Shown in pieces: positions 53,932-62,657 of a stretch of 64,000 nucleotides of DNA (position 1 is the stretch's first letter; every line of letters begins with the position of its first letter). The notes beneath the pieces are model-generated. The model had not been told where the DNA came from and ran no database searches. It worked only from the letters and a program-made list of their open reading frames with translations. Location: NCBI RefSeq assembly GCF_002870125.1, contig NZ_PNEO01000022.1:1-64000 (forward strand), given 5' to 3'. The position numbers and the translations under genes are program-made. Source of the stretch: Burkholderia sp. WAC0059 (GTDB taxonomy: Bacteria; Pseudomonadota; Gammaproteobacteria; Burkholderiales; Burkholderiaceae).

Positions 53932-56900
53932 GCTGCGCCTCCGTTCGCCGGCATGCTCGACGACACCTGTGCGCTGTTTTCTGCTTCGTGAGCGGTTTCC
54001 TGAGCGGCGTGCTCGTGGGTGCTCGCGGGCGACTCCGGCCCCGGCGGCCCCGAATCGCCGGCCGGCGCGTGGGCTCCGCCGCGCCCGTCCGGGCCGCCAG
54101 GTTCGCCGCCCTTGCCGCTCAGCTTGCGCACCATGAAGTACGACAGCGGCGTGAAGAAAATGCTGAGCACGGTGCCGACGAGCGTGCCGCCGAACACGCC
54201 CGTGCCGATCGACTGCCGCGCGGCCGCGCCCGCGCCCGTCGCCACGACCAGCGGCGCGACGCCCAGCAGGAACGCCAGCGACGTCATGATGATCGGCCGG
54301 ATCCGCAACGCGACGGCCTGCTCGATGGCCTTCAGCGTGCTCGCGCCCTGCCTTTCGAGCATCGTGGCGAACTCGACGATCAGAATCGCGTTTTTCGACG
54401 AGAGGCCCACGGTGACGAGCAGCCCCACCTGGAAGTACACGTCGTTCGACAGCGCGCGCAGCGTCGTGCCGAGCGAGGCGCCGAATACGCCGAGCGGCAC
54501 GATCAGGATCACGGCCAGCGGCACCGACCAGCTCTCGTACAGCGCCGCGAGACACAGGAACACGAACAGCACCGAGACGACATAAAGATAGGGCGCCTGG
54601 CCGCCCGAGAGCTGCTCCTGGTAGGACAGCCCGGTCCACGCGTAGGTGATGCCCTTCGGCAGCTTTCCTACCAGTTGCTCCATGGTCTTCATCGCCTGGC
54701 CGGAACTCACGCCGGGCGCCGGATCGCCGACGATCTCGAACGACGACTGGGCGTTATAGCGGTCCAGCTCCGGCGGTCCGTAAGTCCAGTGCGAGGTCGA
54801 GAACGCGGAGAACGGCACCATCGTGCCCGACGCATTGCGCACATACCATTGCTCCAGCGACTCCGGCGTCATGCGGAACGGCGCATCGCCCTGCACGTAG
54901 ACCTTCTTGATACGCTGATTGTCGAGGAATTCGTCGACGTATTCGCCGCCCAGCGCGTCCTCGATGGTCGTGTTGACGTCGCTGAGCGACAGCCCCATCG
55001 CGCTCGCCTTGCGGTCGTCGATGTCGAGCGACAGTTGCGGCGTGTCGCTCAGACCGTTGAAGCGCACCTGGCGCACCACGCCGCTCTGGTTGGCTATCGC
55101 AATCAGTTTGTCGCGCGCGGCCGACAACGCCGCGTGGCCAAGGTTGCCTTCGTCGACCAGCTCCATGTCGAAGCCCGAACTGATGCCGAGGCCGCGAACC
55201 GTCGGCGGCTGCAGCACGAACACCTTCGCGTCGCGCACCTGTTGGGCGAGGTCGCGCGAGGCCTTGATGACGAATCCCTGCGCGGTATCGTTCACGGCGG
55301 TGCGCTGGCTCCAGTCCTTCAGCTTCACCCACATCATGCCGACGTTCTGCCCGTTACTGCCCACCGCGTAGCCCGCGACGTTGAACACTTCGGACACGGC
55401 CGGCTGCTTGAGCAGATAGTCCTCGACCTTCGCCATCGTCGCTTCCGTGCGCTCGCGCGTCGCGCCCACCGGCGCCGTCACCGTCACCATCAGCACGCCC
55501 TGATCCTCGGTGGGCAGGAACGACGTGGGCAGGCGCATGAACAGCACGCCCGCGCCCAGCACGAGCAGCACGTAGACGATGATCGCGGGCTTGCGATGAT
55601 GGAGGATCTTGTCGACGGCGCGGCGGTACTTGCTCGTGGACGCATCGAAGCCGCGATTGAAGCCGCTGAAGAACCGGCCCCTGGGCTTCTCGTGGTCGTC
55701 CCTCAGGATCGTCGCGCACAGCGCGGGCGTGAAGGTCAGCGCCACCACCACCGACAGCGCCATCGCCGACACCACCGACACCGAGAACTGCCGGTAGATG
55801 ATCCCCGTCGAGCCGCCGAAGAACGCCATCGGCAGCAGCACGGCGGACAGCACCATCGCGATGGCCACCAGCGCGCCGCTGATTTCCGTCATCGACTTCT
55901 TCGTGGCTTCGCGCGGCGAGAGATGCTCCTCGGTCATCAGGCGTTCGACGTTCTCCACCACGACGATCGCGTCGTCGACCAGCAGGCCGATCGCGAGGAC
56001 CACGCCGAACATGGTCAGCATGTTGATCGAGTAGCCGAACACGTCGAGAATGCCGAAGGTGCCGAGCAGCACGACCGGCACCGCGATCGCCGGGATCAGC
56101 GTCGTGCGGAAGTTTTGCAGGAACAGGAACATGATGGCGACGACCAGCACGATCGCCTCGACCAGCGTCTTCACCACTTCCTCGATGGACGTCTTGATGA
56201 ACGGCACCATCTCGTAGGGATACTCGACCTTCAGACCGTCGGGGAAGCTGGCCGCGCGCTTGTTCAGGAAGTCGTGCACCTCCTTGTCGACCTGCACTTC
56301 GTTCGCGCCCGGCGCGAGTTGCAGCCCGAGGCCCGAGGCGGGCTTGTTGTTGAAGTTGGTTTCGACCGTGTATTCCTGCGGCCCCAGCGCGACGCGCGCA
56401 ACGTCGCCCAGCAGCACCTGCGAGCCGTTGGTCTCGGTCTTGAGCACGATGTCGCGGAACTGCTGCGCGGTCGTCAGGCGGCTGCGCGCCGTGATCGTCG
56501 CGTCGAGCTCCTGGCCTTGGGTCGCGGGCGTGTCGCCCACTTCGCCGGCGGCGACGTCGTCGTTCTGCGCGTCGATGGCCGTGACGACGTCGGACGGCAT
56601 CAGCGCATACTTCTGAAGCTTATTCGGATCGAGCCAGATCCGCATCGCGTATTCGTAACCGAACTGCTGGGCCTGGCCCACGCCGGGCAGACGTTCGATC
56701 GACTCCTCGAGATTGCTGTACAGATAGTCCGCGATGGCCGCCTTGCTCATCTTGCCGTCCTCGGACACGAGGTTGAAGACGAGGAAGGTATCGGGCGAGG
56801 CCTTTCTCACGGTCACGCCGCTTTCCTGCACCTCTTCCGGCAGCAACGCGTTGGCGGACTGCAACTGGTCCTGGACCTGCACCTGCGCGGTATCGGGATT

Positions 56901-57200
56901 CGTGCCGGCCGAGAACGTCAGCTTGATCGTGATGTTGCCCTCGGAGTTCGCCGAGGAGGACATGTACATCAGGTTGTCGAGGCCGACCATCTGCTGCTCG
57001 ATGACCTGCACGACCGAGTCCTGATTGGTCTGCGCCGACGCGCCGTTATAGGTCGCCGTGATCTGGATCGTCGGCGGCGCAATGTCCGGATACTGGTCGA
57101 GCGGCAATTGCGTGATCGAAAACGCGCCGATCAGCGACACCAGGATCGCAAGCACCCACGCGAAAACCGGCCGGTCGATAAAGAAGTGAGCGATACGCAT
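53928..57200 (-). CDS. RND multidrug efflux pump (AcrB/MexB type)
   Basis: The 1090-residue HAE1-type RND permease starts MRIAHFFIDRPVFAWVLAIL and has ATYNGASAQT, the proton-relay pair in GLLVDDAIVVVENVERLM (span 4), QFSVSVVSAMALSVVVALTF, and span 10 GLSSKNAILIVEFA. Two large periplasmic loops separate spans 1/2 and 7/8. It is longer than the usual roughly 1050 residues because of a Gly/Pro/His-rich cytoplasmic tail of about 55 residues after the last span. It is 12 bases after the adaptor gene and overlaps the channel gene. Drug range cannot be read from sequence. Confidence 0.95.
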   Translation of the reverse strand: MRIAHFFIDRPVFAWVLAILVSLIGAFSITQLPLDQYPDIAPPTIQITATYNGASAQTNQDSVVQVIEQQMVGLDNLMYMSSSANSEGNITIKLTFSAGTNPDTAQVQVQDQLQSANALLPEEVQESGVTVRKASPDTFLVFNLVSEDGKMSKAAIADYLYSNLEESIERLPGVGQAQQFGYEYAMRIWLDPNKLQKYALMPSDVVTAIDAQNDDVAAGEVGDTPATQGQELDATITARSRLTTAQQFRDIVLKTETNGSQVLLGDVARVALGPQEYTVETNFNNKPASGLGLQLAPGANEVQVDKEVHDFLNKRAASFPDGLKVEYPYEMVPFIKTSIEEVVKTLVEAIVLVVAIMFLFLQNFRTTLIPAIAVPVVLLGTFGILDVFGYSINMLTMFGVVLAIGLLVDDAIVVVENVERLMTEEHLSPREATKKSMTEISGALVAIAMVLSAVLLPMAFFGGSTGIIYRQFSVSVVSAMALSVVVALTFTPALCATILRDDHEKPRGRFFSGFNRGFDASTSKYRRAVDKILHHRKPAIIVYVLLVLGAGVLFMRLPTSFLPTEDQGVLMVTVTAPVGATRERTEATMAKVEDYLLKQPAVSEVFNVAGYAVGSNGQNVGMMWVKLKDWSQRTAVNDTAQGFVIKASRDLAQQVRDAKVFVLQPPTVRGLGISSGFDMELVDEGNLGHAALSAARDKLIAIANQSGVVRQVRFNGLSDTPQLSLDIDDRKASAMGLSLSDVNTTIEDALGGEYVDEFLDNQRIKKVYVQGDAPFRMTPESLEQWYVRNASGTMVPFSAFSTSHWTYGPPELDRYNAQSSFEIVGDPAPGVSSGQAMKTMEQLVGKLPKGITYAWTGLSYQEQLSGGQAPYLYVVSVLFVFLCLAALYESWSVPLAVILIVPLGVFGASLGTTLRALSNDVYFQVGLLVTVGLSSKNAILIVEFATMLERQGASTLKAIEQAVALRIRPIIMTSLAFLLGVAPLVVATGAGAAARQSIGTGVFGGTLVGTVLSIFFTPLSYFMVRKLSGKGGEPGGPDGRGGAHAPAGDSGPPGPESPASTHEHAAQETAHEAENSAQVSSSMPANGGAA

Positions 57201-57212
57201 GCACCCGCTCCC

Positions 57213-58415
57213 CTAGTTCGCCGAAGGCGTTGCCGCCGCCGATGACGACGCGCTGTCGGCCGCGGCCTCCTGATCGGCCGCGGGCGCCTCGACAGCCTTC
57301 ACCGTATCGCCGACGCTCACGAACTGCGATCCGGCCACGACGATGCGCTCGCCCGCCGCGAGGCCGCTGGTCACGACCCATTCGTTGTTGTTCGCGGTGC
57401 CGGCGAGCATCAGCGTGCGTTGCTCGATCCTGTTCCCGGCGTCGACGATTAGCGCCGTCGCGTTGCCGCGCTGGTCGTGCGTGACCGCCTGCTGCGGCAC
57501 GAGGATCGCGTCTTCGTTGACGGCCTGATCGATGACGGCGTGCAAATATTCGCCCGGCAGCAACAGCTTCTCCGGGTTCGGCACGATGACGCGCAGCGTG
57601 ATGGTGCCCGTGGTCTGGTCGACGCCCACGCCGGCGAACTGCAGCGTGCCCTCGTGCGCGTAGGTCGTGCCGTCCTCGAGCGTGATCTTCACCCTGGCGT
57701 TGCCGTTCGCATCGGTCTTGTAGGCGCCGCTCGCCAGTTTCTTGCGCAACGCGAGTACGTCCGTGCTGGACTCGGTGACGTCCAGATACATCGGGTCGTA
57801 CGCATAGATGGTCGCGAGCGCCGTGGTCTGATCCGCCGTCACCAGCGCGCCGGGGGTGTAGGTGGACGCGCTGATCGTGCCCGTTATCGGCGCGGTTACG
57901 CGCGTGTAGCCCAGATTGATGCGGGCGCTTTCCAGCGCGGCCTTGTCGGCGTCGATCGTCGCTTCGTCCTGCTTGAGGGTTGCCTCGGCTTCTTCCAGCG
58001 TTTCCTTGCTGATGGCGTCGATGGCCGCGAGCGAGCGGTCGCGCTCGGCAATGGGCTTCGCGGACAGCAGCGCCGCCTCGGCCTTTTCGAGGTCCGCCTG
58101 GTCGGCGTCGTAGGTCGCCTGATACAGCGAGGGGTCGATCTGATAGAGCACCTGCCCTGCGCGCACCACGCTGCCTTCGACGAACAGACGCTTCTGGATG
58201 ACGCCGGTGACTTGCGGCGTGACCGGCGACGTCAGAAACGACGTCGCGCGCCCCGGCAAGGAAACCGACTGCGCGAACGGCACGGTTTTGACCGTTTCTA
58301 CGGACACCGTCTGAACTTTTTTCTGAACGCTCTTTTGATCGTGCGAACACGCCGCCAACGCGCAGGCCAGAAACAGAACGCCTGTGCGATGACGCACAGA
58401 AAGCCGGATTTGCAT
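57213..58415 (-). CDS. RND periplasmic adaptor lipoprotein (MexA/AcrA type)
   Basis: The 400-residue membrane fusion protein has a lipoprotein signal ending LAAC, followed by SHDQKSVQK. The beta-barrel and lipoyl parts show SLPGRATSFLTSPVTPQVTG and VRAGQVLYQIDPSLYQATYD, a coiled-coil hairpin of heptads (DLEKAEAALLSAKPIAERD to ATLKQDEATIDADKAALESA), and RVTAPITGTISASTYTPGAL as the second lipoyl half. The start at 58415 gives a standard signal peptide. First gene of the efflux operon. Confidence 0.92.
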   Translation of the reverse strand: MQIRLSVRHRTGVLFLACALAACSHDQKSVQKKVQTVSVETVKTVPFAQSVSLPGRATSFLTSPVTPQVTGVIQKRLFVEGSVVRAGQVLYQIDPSLYQATYDADQADLEKAEAALLSAKPIAERDRSLAAIDAISKETLEEAEATLKQDEATIDADKAALESARINLGYTRVTAPITGTISASTYTPGALVTADQTTALATIYAYDPMYLDVTESSTDVLALRKKLASGAYKTDANGNARVKITLEDGTTYAHEGTLQFAGVGVDQTTGTITLRVIVPNPEKLLLPGEYLHAVIDQAVNEDAILVPQQAVTHDQRGNATALIVDAGNRIEQRTLMLAGTANNNEWVVTSGLAAGERIVVAGSQFVSVGDTVKAVEAPAADQEAAADSASSSAAATPSAN

Positions 58416-58600
58416 AGTGAAGGCCTCAATACCGAGAGCGCGGTCCACGCCCGATCGCGGCATTATGCAAATCAAATTCGCAAGAAATTAGGCAAACGGC
58501 GGGCAAATCCGTCCTGACGGTGCCGTGCCGGTCGATAGAGGCGGCCGGTTGCCGACGATGGGGCGGGGCAGCAGGGCGTCGGTATCGCCGGCCTTGCGGG
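58416..58600. promoter_or_regulatory. Presumed efflux operon promoter region
   Basis: A short gap upstream of the adaptor gene is AT-leaning near 58463-58500. It should hold the promoter and regulator site, but I could not identify a specific box. Confidence 0.3.
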
Positions 58601-58807
58601 TCAGTGACACAGTTCGGTCGAGCTCAACCTCAACGCTTCGTCGATATCGCCGGGTTTTTCCGGCGTGGCCGAGCTGTAGTAATAGTCAATGTTTGCCGCC
58701 GCCGTTTCGGCGAGCGTCGGCTGCGAATCGGCCTGCAAGGTGAATACCGCGGTCAATCCATAGAGGACGAGACCGATGACAGGCAGCCTCGGCATTCCGA
58801 TTTTCAT
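58601..58807 (-). CDS. Small exported protein of unknown function
   Basis: A 68-residue frame starts MKIGMPRLPVIGLVLYGLTA, a likely signal peptide or membrane anchor, followed by a polar tail with NIDYYYSSATPEKPGDIDEA and a C-terminal CH. A weak GAAAG precedes the ATG. I do not recognise a family. It is upstream of, and in the same direction as, the efflux operon; a link is unproven. Confidence 0.4.
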   Translation of the reverse strand: MKIGMPRLPVIGLVLYGLTAVFTLQADSQPTLAETAAANIDYYYSSATPEKPGDIDEALRLSSTELCH

Positions 58808-59173
58808 TGCAGAACTTTCGGTATGCGCAGGAGCCTTGCCGTGATCCGGTATGTTTTCGCCAGCCATCGCGTGTTCGTTCCCGATCCGGATATTCTGTGC
58901 CGTTGCGTGTTGTCGCTGCGCTTGCATGATTTTCCGCGCAAAAGCGAATCTTCCCCGGGGCAGCGCTCGACGCGTGTCATTTTAGGAGGGCGTACGGTAT
59001 CCGCCAAAGAAGGGTCCGCGCTAACCTTAGCTGCGAACGGCATGAAGACCATGAATCGTGGAACTGAATATGAGAAAAGCTGAAATGATGCTTTGACAGC
59101 GCGTCGACGGGAATTCTACGATCTCGCGGATTGGCCGGTTTCTGGTCGGTAACCTCGTCTCCCGGGAAAAAAC
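58808..59173. other. Gap upstream of ABC importer
   Basis: There are 366 bases without a recognisable gene. I looked specifically for a guanidine riboswitch here and found none of the ykkC, mini-ykkC or ykkC-III signatures. Confidence 0.5.
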
Positions 59174-60334
59174 ATGAGTCGCCTGTCCTCGAATCGTTCG
59201 CAAACTCCGTCGAAAAACGGGCTGCCCGCGCGAGCGGGACTGCGGCGCCTGAAGCGACGCGCGGCACCGTTGCTGGCTGCCCTGGCCGTTGCCGGCGGCG
59301 CCGTCGCGGCCGCAGCCGCGTTTGCCGACAACCGGCCGTCTGCCTCCGGCCCGGCACTGACGTCGATTACGCTGCAACTCGACCCGATTACCGCGATTGC
59401 CCAGGACAAGGGCTTTCTGAAATCCGAATACGCGAAGATCGGCGTGAACCAGGTGACGCTCGTCGCGCCGGGCACGGCGCAGATGATCGGCGCGGAGGCC
59501 GCGCAACTGAACAGCGGCGGGATTGCCGTGGCGCAGCGGATGATCTATCCCGCCGTGGTGCATCGCGCGAACGGTCTGGATGCGGTGATCGTCTGGGAGT
59601 CGCAGCCGTCGGACAAGTACAGGACGCCGCTGCTTGCGCGCGCGGGCAACGACAGGATCAACGACGTTCGCGATCTCGACGGCAAGAAATTTGCGAGCAG
59701 CCGCGTGAGCTGCTACTGGACCGCGCCGTTCGAAACGCTGATCAAGGCCGGCCTGCCGCTCGACAGCCGGACGACGCGCGGGCGCGTCCGTTACCAGTCG
59801 ATCGATTCGACGAACGTCGTGACGGCCGCGCTGCTGAGCGGTGCGATCGACGCGACGGCGATGCATCTCGGGACGTCGAATGCGGCGGCGCTGTATCTGT
59901 CGCACCAGGTGAAGGTCATCGGCCGCACGCCCGACCACGGCGAATATACGGACGGCGCGGGCCGGGTGTCCTACTTCGCGATGCGCTCGTTCGCCGACCA
60001 GCATCCGGAGGCGATTCACGCGTTCCTGGTGGCGATAGAGCAGGCGCGGACGTGGGCGCTCGCCCATCCCGACGAGGCCGCCCAGATCGTCGCGCACGAG
60101 ACGCGCGTGCCGGTGGAGATCGCCCGCTTCCAGATTACCGATCCGTCGGAGTTCGATTTCATGGCGGGTGAGCCGGATGCGGACAACGTGCGCACAACGA
60201 TCAAGCAGTTCCAGGCCTGGTATGTTGCGCACGGCGACGACATCCTGTCGGAACGCCATTTGAGCGATGGGCAAATCGACGCGATGGTCGACGGCCGATT
60301 TTTCGCGGGCGGCAAGTACTCGGCTTATCAGTAA
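59174..60334 (+). CDS. NitT/TauT-type ABC transporter substrate-binding protein
   Basis: The 386-residue binding protein of the NMT1/SsuA family has a long N-region, a hydrophobic signal core (APLLAALAVAGGAVAAAAAF, cleavage near residue 51), and a mature protein starting with SITLQLDPITAIAQDKGFLK. DLDGKKFASS and LLSGAIDAT are family landmarks. Related proteins bind nitrate, sulfonates, bicarbonate and guanidine-like cations. Permease and ATPase genes follow on the same strand, then the guanidine riboswitch and DUF1989 genes, so guanidine or a related urea compound is the likely ligand. Confidence 0.88.
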   Translation: MSRLSSNRSQTPSKNGLPARAGLRRLKRRAAPLLAALAVAGGAVAAAAAFADNRPSASGPALTSITLQLDPITAIAQDKGFLKSEYAKIGVNQVTLVAPGTAQMIGAEAAQLNSGGIAVAQRMIYPAVVHRANGLDAVIVWESQPSDKYRTPLLARAGNDRINDVRDLDGKKFASSRVSCYWTAPFETLIKAGLPLDSRTTRGRVRYQSIDSTNVVTAALLSGAIDATAMHLGTSNAAALYLSHQVKVIGRTPDHGEYTDGAGRVSYFAMRSFADQHPEAIHAFLVAIEQARTWALAHPDEAAQIVAHETRVPVEIARFQITDPSEFDFMAGEPDADNVRTTIKQFQAWYVAHGDDILSERHLSDGQIDAMVDGRFFAGGKYSAYQ

Positions 60335-60397
60335 GCAGGCCGCCCGGTTTGTACGGTTCGCGGCAACGCGGCCAGGTCGCCTGTTTCGGAGGACTGG

Positions 60398-61336
60398 ATG
60401 GGAAACGCGGTATCGCGACAGCAGTCGCACAGCGGGCCGGCTGCGCTGGCCCAGCCCTCGACGCAGGCGCCGCCGCATGAGTCGCGCGAGTCGGCCCATG
60501 CGGGGAGTCGCGATGGTGGCCGGGAGACCGGCGCGGCGGCGGGCGGCGTCTGGCGGACGCTGGCCGGCGCGGCATGGTTCGCCTGGCCGTGGGTGCTGCC
60601 GCTGCTGATCGTCGGCGGATGGACGCTGGCGAGCACGCAGCAATGGATTTCGCCGGCCTTCCTGCCGACGCCGCTGCGTACCGTGGCGTCGTTCTGGGAC
60701 ATGCTGGTGCGGCAGTCCTACCTGCAGGATTTCTGGGTGAGCGTGTCGCTCGTGGTGCAATCGTTCGTTCTCGGCGCGCTGGCTGCCGTCGTGCTGGGTT
60801 TTGCCGCCGGCTTGTGGCGCCCGGTCGAACGTTTCTTCGGGCCGACGCTCGATACGATTCGCCATATTCCCGGCGTCGCGTGGTTTCCGCTGATCGTGCT
60901 GTGGCTCGGCGTCGGCACGTCGGCCAAGACCCTGGTGATTGCGAAAACCGTGTTTTTCCCGGTGTTTCTGAATACGTTGCAGGGCATTCGCAACGCCGAT
61001 GCCCGGCATATCGAACTCGGCAGGGCGTTGACGCTGACGCGCCTGCAGCAGCTACGCTATATCCTGATTCCTTCCGCGTTGCCGACCATCATGGTCAGCC
61101 TGCGCTACAGCGCCGGTCTTGCCTGGGCGATGGTCGTCGTTGCCGAGGGCCTCGCCGGGCAGGAGGGGATCGGCTTTCTGATTTTCCGCGCGCAGTCGCT
61201 GCTGATGACCGACCAGTTGCTGGTCTGCATGGCGACGATCGGCGTCGTCGGTTTCCTGATCGACCGCGGCATGTATGCGATCCAGCGGCATGCCTTGCGC
61301 TGGAAGACGCCGGACACGTCGCACGGTCAATCGTGA
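60398..61336 (+). CDS. ABC transporter permease (SsuC/TauC type)
   Basis: The 312-residue permease has about six spans and the EAA loop (LQGIRNADARHIELGRALTL) for contact with the ATPase. A hydrophilic N-terminal tail of about 50 residues, rich in Gly, Ser and Glu, precedes the first span. GGAGG lies seven bases before the ATG. It is partner to the adjacent binding protein and ATPase. Confidence 0.9.
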   Translation: MGNAVSRQQSHSGPAALAQPSTQAPPHESRESAHAGSRDGGRETGAAAGGVWRTLAGAAWFAWPWVLPLLIVGGWTLASTQQWISPAFLPTPLRTVASFWDMLVRQSYLQDFWVSVSLVVQSFVLGALAAVVLGFAAGLWRPVERFFGPTLDTIRHIPGVAWFPLIVLWLGVGTSAKTLVIAKTVFFPVFLNTLQGIRNADARHIELGRALTLTRLQQLRYILIPSALPTIMVSLRYSAGLAWAMVVVAEGLAGQEGIGFLIFRAQSLLMTDQLLVCMATIGVVGFLIDRGMYAIQRHALRWKTPDTSHGQS

Positions 61337-61370
61337 CCGGATGCCGGCAGCGGGCGCCCGCGCCTCGTTG

Positions 61371-61400
61371 CCCGTCCATGCCCGTCCATGCCCGTCCATT
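61371..61400 (+). repeat. Three tandem copies of CCCGTCCATG
   Basis: CCCGTCCATG is present at 61371, 61381 and, with a last-base T, at 61391. It lies in the 101-base gap between permease and ATPase genes. It may vary in copy number and change spacing in the operon. Confidence 0.9.
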
Positions 61401-61437
61401 CTTCCGCGCACCAGAACCCTTTGAACGGAGCGAAGTC

Positions 61438-62238
61438 ATGTCGGCCGTGACACAGACAGCCGGGCAAGACGCGGCGGCCGCCGCCCGGCCGGTATCCCAT
61501 GCGTTGCATCTGCGCGACGTGACGAAGCGCTACGTATCGCAAGGCAAGGCGCGGACGGTGCTCGAGCGTCTGAATCTGGACGTGCAGCCTGGCGAATTCG
61601 TCAGCGTCGTGGGCCCGAGCGGATGCGGAAAATCCACGCTGTTGCGCCTGCTGGCAGGGCTCGATCGGGATTACGAAGGCAGCGTGCTGCTGGGCGACGA
61701 GGTGATTCGCGACACGAGCCTGTCGCGCGGCGTGGTGTTTCAGGACCATCGGCTGCTGCCGTGGCTGACGCTCGAACAGAACGTCGCATTGGCGCTGAAG
61801 AACGTCGATGCGGACGACGCCGCCAAATGCGCGCGCGTGCAGGCGTATCTGGAGCTGGTCGGTCTGGAGGGGAGCCGGCACGCGTGGCCCGGCGAGCTGT
61901 CCGGTGGGATGGCGCAGCGCGGCGCGATTGCCCGCGCGCTGGTGACGGCCCCTGACGTGCTGCTGCTGGACGAACCGCTGAGTTCGCTCGATGCGTTGAC
62001 GCGCAAGCGCCTGCAGGATGCGCTATTACAGATTTGGCAGGCGCAGCGCGTCACGATGATATTGGTGACCCACGACATCGAGGAGGCGCTGTACCTGAGC
62101 CAGCGGGTGGTCGTGCTGTCGGCGAATCCGGGCCGGGTCGAGCGCGTGGTCGACGTGCCGATTCCGTATCCGCGCGATCGCGCGAGTTACGCGTTCGCCG
62201 ACATGCGACGGGAACTGGACGCGGCGCTGGGCCATTAA
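61438..62238 (+). CDS. ABC transporter ATPase (SsuB/TauB type)
   Basis: The 267-residue ATPase has Walker A GPSGCGKST near residue 60, Q-loop VVFQDHRLLPWLTLEQNV, signature LSGGMAQRGAIARAL, Walker B VLLLDEPLSSLD and the H-loop LVTHDIEEALYLS. The start at 61438 follows CGGAG. It completes the importer with the two upstream genes. Confidence 0.92.
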   Translation: MSAVTQTAGQDAAAAARPVSHALHLRDVTKRYVSQGKARTVLERLNLDVQPGEFVSVVGPSGCGKSTLLRLLAGLDRDYEGSVLLGDEVIRDTSLSRGVVFQDHRLLPWLTLEQNVALALKNVDADDAAKCARVQAYLELVGLEGSRHAWPGELSGGMAQRGAIARALVTAPDVLLLDEPLSSLDALTRKRLQDALLQIWQAQRVTMILVTHDIEEALYLSQRVVVLSANPGRVERVVDVPIPYPRDRASYAFADMRRELDAALGH

Positions 62239-62657
62239 CGGGCGATTCTGACTTATCCGCCATGCGCTTGCCGACGGTGCGTTCGCGCATCCGCATGGTG
62301 CGCGCGCGCCCTGCGCCGACGTGCGATGCCTGCTTGCGCTGATGTCGTCGTATCGCTTTCCGGCGCCGGCGATGCGTTGACAGGCAACGTTCGCGGCCTG
62401 CTTGCGCGGCGCTGGCACGCAATTCGCTTGATTGTGCAACGAGAGGTGCGGAGCAATTTGCATCGTCTTCAGGGTCGCTAGGGTTCCGGTCGCGCTTTAC
62501 AACGGGCGCGACGCCTGGTCCGAGAGCAATCCGGTCTTGCCGTTTTCTCCTCTATCGAGGCGTCGGCGAGGCTCCACGGAGGGATAAAAGCCCGGGAGGT
62601 CGCGATATTCGTAATCGCCCTCTCATGCTTTTTATCCAACCGATACGAGGAGTCTCG
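62239..62657. other. Leader region of the guanidine genes
   Basis: There are 419 bases without a protein gene between the ATPase and the first DUF1989 gene. The 3' half holds the guanidine-I riboswitch; the 5' part presumably holds a promoter, not identified. Confidence 0.6.
62462..62610 (+). ncRNA. Guanidine-I (ykkC) riboswitch
   Basis: All the conserved blocks of the ykkC aptamer appear in order and at normal distances: CTAGGGTTCCGG (62478-62489), CCTGGTCCGAGAG (62514-62526), CCACGG (62574-62579), and GGGATAAAAGCCCGGGAGG (62581-62599). This RNA binds free guanidinium and raises expression of downstream guanidine genes. It ends about 50 bases before the DUF1989 gene at 62658. A short GCGAT/ATCGC stem and a T-run (62628-62633 region) between aptamer and gene may form the switch, but I could not fold it reliably. 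Confidence 0.93.

Noticed and set aside
53988..57245. A 1085-codon open frame on the plus strand opposite the RND pump
   Set aside because: It is His/Arg-rich low-complexity translation antisense to a clear AcrB-type gene, as is common in GC-rich DNA. No domain or ribosome-binding site supports it.
58808..59173. A second guanidine riboswitch in front of the ABC binding-protein gene
   Set aside because: None of the ykkC blocks, paired ACGR loops of mini-ykkC, or ykkC-III core was seen.
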